Below the pieces are notes generated by a model. The model worked only from the letters and a program-made list of their open reading frames with translations. It did not search any database and was not told the DNA's origin. Of a stretch of DNA of 22,310 nt, positions 16,165 through 22,310 are shown piece after piece. Source of the stretch: Elusimicrobiota bacterium. Its GTDB lineage: Bacteria; Elusimicrobiota; UBA5214; JBBAAG01. Position 1 is the stretch's first letter. Each line of letters starts with the position of its first letter. A program made the translations under genes and the position numbers. The DNA is taken from NCBI GenBank assembly GCA_041658405.1, contig JBBAAG010000050.1, forward strand, positions 1-22,310. Reading direction: 5' to 3'.

Positions 16165-16235
16165 CTTCCTCCCTTTCAATAATAATAAATTACTCTCAAG
16201 AAAATATTATATAAAACAGTTACTTACATTCCCAA
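16165..16235 (-). promoter_or_regulatory. Candidate internal promoter and ribosome binding site for the transaldolase operon
   Basis: On the minus strand TTGGGA (16235-16230) and TATAAT (16211-16206) are 18 bases apart and straddle the stop of the SGNH gene. They are followed by GGGAGGAAG (16173-16165) before the transaldolase ATG. The perfect -10 suggests the sugar module and downstream housekeeping genes can be transcribed without the SGNH gene. The -35 matches only four of six consensus positions. Confidence 0.4.
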
Positions 16236-17396
16236 CGCTTTTTTTATCACAGGCAGCATCCGTGTTGCAATCAAATAAAACCCGTGGTCGGACGGATGCA
16301 CACCATCCCGTGACAACCCGTCATGTTCGTTGAACCCAAGAAGGTCCTCCCCGTTGAGGATATAAACATCCTTCATCCCGTCTTTGATAACAGCCTCAAC
16401 TGCCTGTTTCATAACAGTACGTGTATGTATAGACTTCTTAGAATAATCATCACTCCATACTTCACGGGTAGAAGTAATCGGTGTTCCTACGATAATAGGC
16501 ACTGCCGGATGTTCTTTTCTCACAGTTTCCAGCATAACCTTAAACTTAACCATATCCTGCATACCATACGACTTCCCGAGGTCAAATACATAACAACACG
16601 CGGGGATTGAACTCACGAGTTTCACAACCTCAGGTTCAGCCTTACCCGCCCCGCCAAACCCGAGATTAACAAAATCAAGGTTTAACGCCCGGCATATCTG
16701 CGCTTCATACGACATCCCGACTTTCCCTGCACCGCTTGACTGGCATACGGACGAACCATAGAACACTATCGGCAGTTTATTTGCGAACTTAGGTTCCGGT
16801 GCACTAAACTTCGCGTCTTTATCCGCTCCTACGGCTCTCACAATAATTTCCTGGTGATAAGGAAGGTAAACAGTAACCTCTTTTTCCTTATTATCCAGTT
16901 CAGTGAATAACACAAGATCAGTCGTAACCCCGGGTTCTTCAGCAATAACGTGACGTAGATACTTACCATTTATATACACACACATACCCTTAAGATTACC
17001 TTTATTATGAGGTACCACGCGTAACGCAAGTTTTGTGGAGTTAGTCTTAATAAATATCCGCCCGCCGGAAGGTTTCGTTGCCTGCCGTTTCACACCTTTT
17101 GGCAATGACTCAAACTTACTTACCGGCATCCTCCAGAATTTAGGATTATTTTCTTCAAACCAGTACAACCCAAGAACTTTGAACTTAGAATTATCAGGGA
17201 ACGGCAACCACGTAAACTCAATCTTAGGTTTTTTTCCTTCCCCATCATTTTCGTCACCGGTATCAATTGCCGCGGGCTGTGCATCTTCCTGTTCAGCGGT
17301 ATTCTCCGCAGCACCTGCGAAAGATGATAACCCGAGAAACGATAAGTTCAACAACAACACGCTTGTCATTACCATAATACCGAAACTCCTTTTCAT
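16224..17396 (-). CDS. Exported SGNH/GDSL-type hydrolase with N-terminal beta-sandwich domain
   Basis: The 390-residue protein has a signal peptide (about 1-29, ending FAGA-AEN) and an acidic low-complexity linker (35-56). A beta-rich N-terminal domain follows (about 60-200), then an SGNH hydrolase domain (about 208-390). The nucleophile is S216 in FYGSS; block II is GFGG at 246-249; the catalytic pair is D364 and H367 in DGVHPSD. The layout fits the Lipase_GDSL_3 class with a GxDLY-like N-domain, known for esterases such as carbohydrate deacetylases. The expected block-III Asn (usually P-N or N-D) is not evident; FDLGKSYGM (271-279) stands there. Probable role: removing acyl groups from an extracytoplasmic glycan, before the sugar enzymes downstream. 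The substrate is inferred. Confidence 0.83.
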   Translation of the reverse strand: MKRSFGIMVMTSVLLLNLSFLGLSSFAGAAENTAEQEDAQPAAIDTGDENDGEGKKPKIEFTWLPFPDNSKFKVLGLYWFEENNPKFWRMPVSKFESLPKGVKRQATKPSGGRIFIKTNSTKLALRVVPHNKGNLKGMCVYINGKYLRHVIAEEPGVTTDLVLFTELDNKEKEVTVYLPYHQEIIVRAVGADKDAKFSAPEPKFANKLPIVFYGSSVCQSSGAGKVGMSYEAQICRALNLDFVNLGFGGAGKAEPEVVKLVSSIPACCYVFDLGKSYGMQDMVKFKVMLETVRKEHPAVPIIVGTPITSTREVWSDDYSKKSIHTRTVMKQAVEAVIKDGMKDVYILNGEDLLGFNEHDGLSRDGVHPSDHGFYLIATRMLPVIKKALGM

Positions 17397-17461
17397 AAAA
17401 TTACCTTACCCTCCCCTTTTTCTTAAAAAATAATCCTATTAAACAATATATTAAAAAAAAT

Positions 17462-17470
17462 ATTATACCA
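17462..17470 (-). promoter_or_regulatory. Candidate extended -10 promoter for the SGNH gene
   Basis: On the minus strand TGGTATAAT forms an extended -10 (TG-n-TATAAT) about 66 bases before the SGNH ATG, with no convincing -35, as is common for extended -10 promoters. A purine-rich GGGGAGGG ribosome-binding-like run lies between it and the start. Confidence 0.4.
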
Positions 17471-17488
17471 TTAAAACACCGCATTTTT

Positions 17489-17535
17489 TTGATAATATAC
17501 TATAATTCTGTAAACAATAATACATTTATGGAGGG
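17489..17535 (+). promoter_or_regulatory. Candidate promoter and strong ribosome binding site for the phosphodiesterase gene
   Basis: A perfect TATAAT lies at 17501-17506 and a TTGATA at 17489-17494. These two cannot serve as a normally spaced pair, so the exact promoter is unclear. GGAGGG at 17530-17535 is 8 bases before the ATG at 17544 and decides that start. The divergent 17397-17543 interval is AT-rich and holds no gene. Confidence 0.4.
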
Positions 17536-17543
17536 AAGAATTT

Positions 17544-19520
17544 ATGCAGGTATCACCCAAAAAAGTTGTGATCATAGGCTTTGACGCGCCAATCGTGAAA
17601 TCCATTAAACGCTGTGTTAAAGAAGGCAAGATGCCAAACATAGCTAAGTTAATACAAACCGGTGTTTGGGCAGATAACTGCCTGGTTCCTCACCCAACGA
17701 TAACCCCGCCTAACTGGACAACAATCGTTACTGGCGCATGGCCGGGTACACACGGGATTACGTGTTTCCATATACACAAACCCGGGACAGGCCTTGATTC
17801 CAATAATACATACGAAGCGTTTAACTCACAGGACTGCCAGGCTGAGTATATATGGGAAGCATGGGAACGCGCTGACAAAAAATCTATAGTCATCAACTAT
17901 CCCACAACATGGCCTCCTAGGATGAAAAAAGGTGTTCAATTAGGCGGGTTTGGATTACACATCAACGACTGGCGCCATGATAAATCCGGTAAATACCTTG
18001 GTATCTGGGACTACCTACATCTACTCTCAGATGATCAGTGTATCACTACAGAAGAACTACCTTTTGCTGATGTCGTGAGCTTGGAAGACACAGGGCATAC
18101 CTGGAAAAACCTACCCCCTGCAAAACGAAGCTTATCCGCAAAATTTAAGTACGGTGCGCGTAAAACCAGGATCAAAGTAACCCCGGTAACTTACTATGTG
18201 CTGGTACAGGACACTGACGGTAACGGGTATAACAAAGTATCATTATCAAAATCACAGGACGGTAACGACATATTTTTAACCCTTAAACAAGGCGAGTGGA
18301 GCAACAAAGTCAGTGACATATTTGAAACAGAAGAAGGTAAGAAAAAAGCGTTCTTCATGTGTAAACTCATAGAACTATCCTCTGACGCAAGTAAGTTAAA
18401 CCTTTACGTCTCCCAACCAGTACATTACGGCGGATGGTCATTCCCTGATGATATCGCGCAAAAACTTGAACCCCTCAACGGCTTACCCTTACGCGCTATG
18501 GAAGACAGTGTCAACCTCGGATGGATTGATACCCAGACATACCTTGAACGTGCGGAACTTGAGAACACATGGTTCGCGGAAGCAGCGCAGTACTTAATGA
18601 CAAACAATGAATGGACACTTTTTGCGTTACACGCGCATATCCCTGACCACACATACCACTTTTTGTTTCACCACAACGACCCTGTCAAGAGTAAAACAGA
18701 CTTAGAAACCTGCCAGAAAGTTGAAGACATATTTTATGACAGTTTAGACAAAATGGTAGGCAAAATCTTTACCGCTGCGGGTGAGGACACACTAAAGATC
18801 ATAGTCTCGGACCATGGCGCGGTACCCACGGAAGACCGTATGTCCCCGGAGTTCAAAAACTTCAGTATCCAACCGTTATTAACCAAAGCAGGGTTAACAG
18901 CCTATAAAACAAACGAACTAACCGGTAAGAAAGAAGTTGACTGGACCAAAACAAAAGCGATCTCCCAAAGGTCAGTTTATGTATATGTCAATCTAAAAAG
19001 CCGTGACCCGGATGGCATTGTTGAACCTGGTGAAGAATACGAAAAAGTACGGGAACAAATAATAAATCTGTTATACGACTATACTGACAAACATAACGGG
19101 AAGAAGCCAATCGCCTTCGCCTGGAAAAAAGAAGACGCGCGGATACTCGGCCTTTACGGTGACAGAATCGGGGATATAGTTTACGGTGTACACGCATGGG
19201 TTTCAGGTGAACACGGCCGACAACTAACCACAGGTGATTATGGCATGGGCTCGATGAAAGGATTGTTTATAATCAACGGCCCGGGCATAAAAAAAGGCGC
19301 GGTCCTTGACCGTAACGTATGGCTGGTGGACGTAGTCCCTACGATCTGTTATTCAATGAACTTACCTATCCCTAAGACTGTAGACGGCGCGGTTATTTAC
19401 CAGGTATTTGAAGACATAGATTTTAAATCAAAAGAAACTGAAACTCTGCGCAAGAATTATGAACGCGTAAAAACCGCGTTGGAAGGCCAGCAATCATTGA
19501 CACACAGTTATGATGAGTAA
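17544..19520 (+). CDS. Alkaline-phosphatase-superfamily phosphodiesterase/nucleotide pyrophosphatase-like protein
   Basis: The 658-residue protein has all the two-metal site elements of the type I phosphodiesterase/NPP branch: D14 (IIGFDAP), the nucleophile T54 with N57 in ITPPNWTTIVTG, D368 and H372 (IPDHTYH), D423-H424 (VSDHGA) and H557 (GEHGR). The TGAWPGTHGI stretch after the nucleophile is typical. No signal peptide is present, so it is predicted cytoplasmic, unlike many secreted NPPs. A region of about residues 130-330 is inserted between the nucleophile and the second metal site and has beta-rich character. The substrate is unknown (nucleotide, sugar phosphate or phosphodiester). It is the only plus-strand gene, divergent from the SGNH gene, and ends convergently 55 bases from the toxin gene; I see nothing in that gap. 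Confidence 0.87.
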   Translation: MQVSPKKVVIIGFDAPIVKSIKRCVKEGKMPNIAKLIQTGVWADNCLVPHPTITPPNWTTIVTGAWPGTHGITCFHIHKPGTGLDSNNTYEAFNSQDCQAEYIWEAWERADKKSIVINYPTTWPPRMKKGVQLGGFGLHINDWRHDKSGKYLGIWDYLHLLSDDQCITTEELPFADVVSLEDTGHTWKNLPPAKRSLSAKFKYGARKTRIKVTPVTYYVLVQDTDGNGYNKVSLSKSQDGNDIFLTLKQGEWSNKVSDIFETEEGKKKAFFMCKLIELSSDASKLNLYVSQPVHYGGWSFPDDIAQKLEPLNGLPLRAMEDSVNLGWIDTQTYLERAELENTWFAEAAQYLMTNNEWTLFALHAHIPDHTYHFLFHHNDPVKSKTDLETCQKVEDIFYDSLDKMVGKIFTAAGEDTLKIIVSDHGAVPTEDRMSPEFKNFSIQPLLTKAGLTAYKTNELTGKKEVDWTKTKAISQRSVYVYVNLKSRDPDGIVEPGEEYEKVREQIINLLYDYTDKHNGKKPIAFAWKKEDARILGLYGDRIGDIVYGVHAWVSGEHGRQLTTGDYGMGSMKGLFIINGPGIKKGAVLDRNVWLVDVVPTICYSMNLPIPKTVDGAVIYQVFEDIDFKSKETETLRKNYERVKTALEGQQSLTHSYDE

Positions 19521-19575
19521 CAGAAATGGTGACTAGCTTGCCGTTCGCGCTGAACTGGTAAATGGGGTCTCCTTT

Positions 19576-19854
19576 TTAATACGCGCCTTGACGGCTGTCA
19601 GCGGCAATCATGAATACTATCTTCTTACCATTGTCTATTTCATAAAAAAACCGGTTGTCGCCTATCCTGTACCGCCAGGTTTCCGGTGTGTAGTTCGTAA
19701 GTTTCTTGATGTTCTTCCCGAAATACGGGTTTTGTTTAAGCTGGGGATAGACGTACGCGCGGAGTTTCCGTTTAATACGGTCCTGCTGCCCGCTAAAGTC
19801 TTGGCCCAGATCATCTATGAACTGTGTGGTCTCGAATATCCGATAGTTATCCAA
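19576..19854 (-). CDS. RelE/ParE-family toxin
   Basis: The 92-residue protein has the fold signature of RelE/ParE toxins: an N-terminal strand with F/T residues, two amphipathic helices (about 10-45), then TPETWRYRIGDNRFFYEID and a C-terminal strand KKIVFMIAADSRQGAY. The R-x-R-x-G-x-x-R pattern and the final basic/aromatic strand are those used by RelE-type mRNA interferases or ParE-type gyrase poisons. Sequence alone does not decide which. Its ATG overlaps the antitoxin gene end by 8 bases, the usual antitoxin-first order, so translation is coupled. It should be co-repressed through the operator at 20108-20142. Confidence 0.85.
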   Translation of the reverse strand: MDNYRIFETTQFIDDLGQDFSGQQDRIKRKLRAYVYPQLKQNPYFGKNIKKLTNYTPETWRYRIGDNRFFYEIDNGKKIVFMIAADSRQGAY

Positions 19855-20089
19855 CGAACTTCCCGTTTTGTTTCTTCGCGTCCAAATGGCCGGATTTAAG
19901 TTTTCCCATTAACTTTTTGTCAGACTTTATCTGCGCCATCTCTATAGAGTCTACGTTGCAGGACGCTTCAATGTCTTCTAACACCCGGGCGGTGATAAAA
20001 TTCGAGATCGGCCGGTGTTCGGCTTCCGCGGCGGTAGAGATTGCTTCGTATTCTTTGTCCGCTAAACGGATGGTTATTACTTTAGGCAT
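19847..20089 (-). CDS. Ribbon-helix-helix antitoxin
   Basis: The 80-residue protein starts with the beta-strand KVITIRLADKEYEAIS (about 3-18), followed by a helix and HRPISNFITARVLEDI (25-40), the strand-helix-turn-helix order of RHH DNA-binding proteins (CopG/ParD/RelB-like). The remaining ~40 residues are polar and Lys/Asp-rich, suiting a flexible toxin-neutralising tail. An AAGGAGGG ribosome site (20104-20097) lies 7 bases before the ATG. The promoter and repeated boxes just upstream indicate autoregulation. It overlaps the toxin by 8 bases. Confidence 0.85.
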   Translation of the reverse strand: MPKVITIRLADKEYEAISTAAEAEHRPISNFITARVLEDIEASCNVDSIEMAQIKSDKKLMGKLKSGHLDAKKQNGKFVG

Positions 20090-20096
20090 ATATAAT

Positions 20097-20104
20097 CCCT
20101 CCTT
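20097..20104 (-). promoter_or_regulatory. Strong ribosome binding site of the antitoxin
   Basis: On the minus strand the sequence reads AAGGAGGG, 7 bases before the antitoxin ATG at 20089. It is close to the consensus and favours high antitoxin synthesis relative to the toxin, which has only translational coupling. Confidence 0.8.
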
Positions 20105-20107
20105 GCA

Positions 20108-20142
20108 TATTCTTTAGTATTCATATATATTCTAACGTATTC
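20108..20142 (-). promoter_or_regulatory. Probable antitoxin operator: four GAATA boxes at 10-base intervals
   Basis: TATTC (GAATA on the coding strand) occurs at 20108-20112, 20118-20122, 20128-20132 and 20138-20142, exactly 10 bases apart, so all copies face one side of the helix. The array covers the -10 element and transcription start of the toxin-antitoxin operon. RHH repressors bind direct repeats cooperatively in this way, so this is a good candidate for the antitoxin's binding site. Confidence 0.7.
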
Positions 20143-20157
20143 TTGGTTGGTTGTCAA
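20129..20157 (-). promoter_or_regulatory. Near-consensus sigma-70 promoter of the toxin-antitoxin operon
   Basis: The minus strand carries TTGACA (20157-20152), a 17-base spacer and TAGAAT (20134-20129): six of six and five of six consensus matches. The first three bases of the -10 are the TAG stop codon of the RHS fragment. Transcription should begin near 20122, giving a leader of about 33 bases before the antitoxin ATG. Confidence 0.75.
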
Positions 20158-20599
20158 GCAGGTTGCTTATTATCATTTCTTCCCAAGGATACGGAAAACT
20201 TTTGTCCCGCAGTCCGGTTTTCATCCCCGCAAGGTTGTACCCGTAATGGAAGTACGGCATCCCGGAAAGGTTACTGTCTATATTTTCTACCCAATTGTTA
20301 GCGTTGTAGGTATACGACGTTTCTATACCGTTAGGGAACGTTATTTTCTTGCGTGTACCAGTTTTGTAGTAATCAAAACTTAACGTTCCCGCATCCTCGT
20401 CCGTTAGATAGTCCAGTCGGTTAAGTTCGTCATACCAAAACTCCGTAACCTTGTTATCGGGATAGGTTACTGTCTTACGGTTACCCACTGCGTCGTAGGT
20501 ATGCGACAGGTTATACGTTTGGTTGGTTGACAAAAACTTTGTGGAAACGCTTGTCAGGCGGTTCAAAGTGTTTTGTGATATTGTGCTAAACATATTCAT
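20132..20599 (-). pseudogene. Orphan RHS-repeat fragment
   Basis: The open frame encodes 155 residues made of YD/RHS repeats: TYDAVGNRKTVTYPDN, WYDELNRLDYLTD, and FPNGIETSYTYNANNWV, followed by a degraded repeat (YGYNLAGMKTG). It has no signal peptide, no RHS core motif (RYYD...GRF) and no toxin tip, and stops shortly after NLLDNQPRIR. The first ATG lacks a good ribosome site. It lies downstream of an RHS gene end and its two small followers, the position where displaced rhs remnants are usually found. Most likely it is a leftover of recombination at the rhs locus rather than a working gene. Confidence 0.75.
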
Positions 20600-20666
20600 A
20601 TTCCCGTTAAGTGAACTAACTCAACGCCGTCCCATCTGTGGACATCATATTGATTAACTTGAAATG

Positions 20667-21104
20667 TTATTTTATTGTGTCCACGAGTCCTGGGGATGTT
20701 ATACTAACTCCTAATATTTTCCAGTCCTTATCAAAAGTAAAATATTCAACACCAGCAGAATTTTTGTACTGTACATCACATTTGACTTCATAATATTCGT
20801 CAAATTCTTTATTACTTTTAGAAAAATAAAGCACTAATGCGACTTTGTAATTCACTAACCCTCCCAATTTGTTATTAACTATTTCTGCTGTTTTCAAAAA
20901 TTTATCAGGTTCAGGAAATCGGTTGCTTATCATGTTGTTTATGGACAAATATTGTTTTTGTTGAATCATTGTATAATACTGATCAAGAATATTTATTGCT
21001 TTTAATGTTCTATAATATTGCTGAATTTGTGGCAATGCTATTGATGACAAAACAATAACATTTATTAATATGCTAACCAATGCAACGATTTTCCATTTAT
21101 TCAT
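20667..21104 (-). CDS. Small membrane-anchored protein of unknown function (possible RHS-associated immunity protein)
   Basis: The 145-residue protein has one N-terminal transmembrane segment (about 5-25, VALVSILINVIVLSSIAL) and a soluble domain of ~120 residues. The domain looks alpha+beta: an opening helix ILDQYYTMIQQKQY and later strands with KDWKILGVSITSP, loosely like NTF2-like/DUF3887-style domains. No family is recognised with confidence. A good AAGGAGAG ribosome site precedes the ATG, 14 bases after the zinc-ribbon gene. The coding sequence is much more AT-rich than the rest of the window, as is common for recently acquired toxin or immunity genes. A role as immunity protein is inferred from position only. 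Confidence 0.6.
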   Translation of the reverse strand: MNKWKIVALVSILINVIVLSSIALPQIQQYYRTLKAINILDQYYTMIQQKQYLSINNMISNRFPEPDKFLKTAEIVNNKLGGLVNYKVALVLYFSKSNKEFDEYYEVKCDVQYKNSAGVEYFTFDKDWKILGVSITSPGLVDTIK

Positions 21105-21118
21105 ATTTCTCTCCTTAA

Positions 21119-21379
21119 CTATTCAAAAGAATGACCACAATGTTCACATGTTTTGGGAGTAATGTCTGGATCCGAGGAAAATTCTATTAATTTATTATGA
21201 CATTTAGGACATCTAAAATTCTTACCTATATAATACAGTAATATGAAATTTAATAATGCTAATCCTATAAATGTTAATATTGTATTTCCTTTAGAAAGAA
21301 TAGCCAAAACAATCATTAGTATTGCATTACATATAAATCCAATTATTTTTATAGCTATGATTTTTTGTCGAATAGTCAT
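21119..21379 (-). CDS. Two-helix membrane protein with zinc ribbon (candidate RHS immunity protein)
   Basis: The 86-residue protein has two hydrophobic helices (about 10-28 and 33-52) and a C-terminal treble-clef or zinc-ribbon module with C57-x2-C60 and C78-x2-C81. Its ATG begins 1 base after the TAA of the RHS gene, so it is translated with it, the expected place for an immunity gene. The gene is strongly AT-rich (one 60-base stretch is 23% GC). The family is not recognised; zinc binding is well supported by the cysteine pairs, while the immunity function is inferred. Confidence 0.65.
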   Translation of the reverse strand: MTIRQKIIAIKIIGFICNAILMIVLAILSKGNTILTFIGLALLNFILLYYIGKNFRCPKCHNKLIEFSSDPDITPKTCEHCGHSFE

Positions 21380-21380
21380 A

Positions 21381-22310
21381 TTATTTATTAAATAAACTAA
21401 CTCCTATGGATGTTGTTCTCACGTTAACAACTGATACTTTCACTTCTGCTGGTGCCGGAGCTATATTAATTCCTACCGTAGGTGATGTAACACTAAATCC
21501 ACTTAGTGGATTTGATAACGGAGTGGTAACCGTTCCCCCTGGTGTAATAACTGAACCATTTAATGAATATGACTCTGTGATTCCGGAATTCATTTCTGCT
21601 GGTTGCCCAAAAGAAACCGTAACCGAACCCCCCAGTGATAATTTAGTACCACTTACTACCCCTATACCTGTGTTGGATTTAAGTTCTGCCTGACCCTTTG
21701 AATTAGCACCAACAGAAGTGTATGCGAGTACTGAAATCCCAAACATATTAACCGACCCTCCTGCATTTACTCTTACAGATACTGTAGGTGGTTTTGTATC
21801 TTCTTTCTTCTTACCGGTATTAAAGAATCCGCCCTGCAATAATTTCATGCCTATACATTCATCCCCAGTAGCTTTGCACTCATTTTTTCTGCTGCAATCG
21901 TCTTGAACTATGTCTGCCAACATCTGATTACTAACAGTCACCCCTCCTGTCTCTTGTGTAGGTTCTGCACCGGTTTGTTGTTGCCTCAATAGTTCATCTT
22001 TTTCTATCTGCGCTTTAGCTTCCCAGTCTATGTTCGTAGATTCGTCTATTATTTCGTTCACTACCGCCAGTTCTTCCAGCCAATTTATCATCGCCAAGCC
22101 TTCTTCTGTTAACCCGAGTTCTTCCCACATAGTCCAACTATTCATTATTTCTTCTATTTCTTCCGCTTGCAACCCCTTCGGGTCTATCAAGTTTAACGGG
22201 TTATTACGGCAGTATACGTACTTGTTGAAAGAAACAGAATCGCTCATGTCAGTTACTGGATCACGGGAAATAAAGCGTCCCACAAATGAGTCATAGTACC
22301 TCGCGCCCAT
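21381..22310 (-). CDS. RHS-repeat protein, C-terminal core and variable tip (5' part outside window)
   Basis: The frame enters from the right edge. Its first 46 residues are the RHS core end: GARYYDSFVGRFISRDPV, then NKYVYCRNNPLNLIDPKG, the conserved junction after which polymorphic toxin tips begin. The tip (residues 48-309 of this part) has an acidic helical stretch (49-110), a short cysteine group (C139, C145, C152), and a long Gly/Ser/Thr/Val-rich region (174-309) that looks like repeating beta-strands. No known nuclease, deaminase or protease motif is visible. RHS proteins build a hollow shell that holds the toxin tip, which is cleaved near the core. This tip may be a membrane-acting or structural module; its activity is unknown. 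The gene is followed after 1 base by a membrane protein. Confidence 0.88.
   Translation of the reverse strand: MGARYYDSFVGRFISRDPVTDMSDSVSFNKYVYCRNNPLNLIDPKGLQAEEIEEIMNSWTMWEELGLTEEGLAMINWLEELAVVNEIIDESTNIDWEAKAQIEKDELLRQQQTGAEPTQETGGVTVSNQMLADIVQDDCSRKNECKATGDECIGMKLLQGGFFNTGKKKEDTKPPTVSVRVNAGGSVNMFGISVLAYTSVGANSKGQAELKSNTGIGVVSGTKLSLGGSVTVSFGQPAEMNSGITESYSLNGSVITPGGTVTTPLSNPLSGFSVTSPTVGINIAPAPAEVKVSVVNVRTTSIGVSLFNK

Noticed and set aside
19521..19575. Terminator between the convergent phosphodiesterase and toxin genes
   Set aside because: No stem-loop with a following T-run could be found by eye in either direction.
20600..20666. Short reading (QVNQYDVHRWDGVELVHL) before the RHS fragment in a different frame, possibly a frameshifted part of it
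   Set aside because: It is too short and matches no clear RHS motif; it could be chance or degraded remnant, so no feature was made.

Overview
The window looks like a chromosomal stretch of a Gram-negative bacterium of moderate-to-low GC, probably from an uncultured lineage. Evidence for an outer membrane is a signal-peptide-bearing beta-barrel-like protein at the left edge and a second exported beta-rich protein. Housekeeping genes are clearly bacterial (sigma-70 family factor, MutL, MiaA, HflX, PlsY, PgsA, HU), and none of the three tRNA genes encodes its CCA end. I cannot name the phylum from sequence alone; Elusimicrobiota/Omnitrophota-like lineages are only a guess.

Layout: positions 1-17396 lie almost entirely on the minus strand, so transcription runs from high to low coordinates. 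The first block in that direction is an exported SGNH hydrolase, a divergent transaldolase and three consecutive xylose-isomerase-like TIM barrels (17396 to 12279). This looks like an uncharacterised carbohydrate module. It runs, with overlaps or gaps of a few bases, into PilZ, mutL, miaA, a GT-C/TPR membrane protein, hflX, pgsA, plsY, an HU/IHF-like gene and a MerR-type regulator (12282 to 4260). After a probable promoter come two adjacent proline tRNAs (CGG and GGG anticodons). Then follow a short outer-membrane-type protein, a non-primary sigma factor, apt, tRNA-Arg(CCT), a PHP phosphoesterase, a TPR membrane protein and a porin-like gene cut by the window edge.

A single plus-strand gene (17544-19520), an alkaline-phosphatase-superfamily phosphodiesterase, is divergent from the SGNH gene. 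They share a 147-base AT-rich intergenic region with promoter-like elements in both directions.

The right end (19576-22310) is accessory. Transcribed leftward, it holds the C-terminal end of an RHS protein with a long variable tip, two AT-rich small membrane-protein genes, an orphan RHS fragment, and a RelE/ParE-type toxin with a ribbon-helix-helix antitoxin. The toxin-antitoxin pair has a near-consensus promoter whose -10 element includes the stop codon of the RHS fragment. It also has four GAATA boxes at exactly 10-base intervals, a likely antitoxin operator.

The points most worth attention are the antitoxin operator array, the RHS tip with its candidate immunity genes, the sugar module of unknown substrate, and miaA. 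The only start of miaA that keeps its P-loop is a non-canonical ATC codon.
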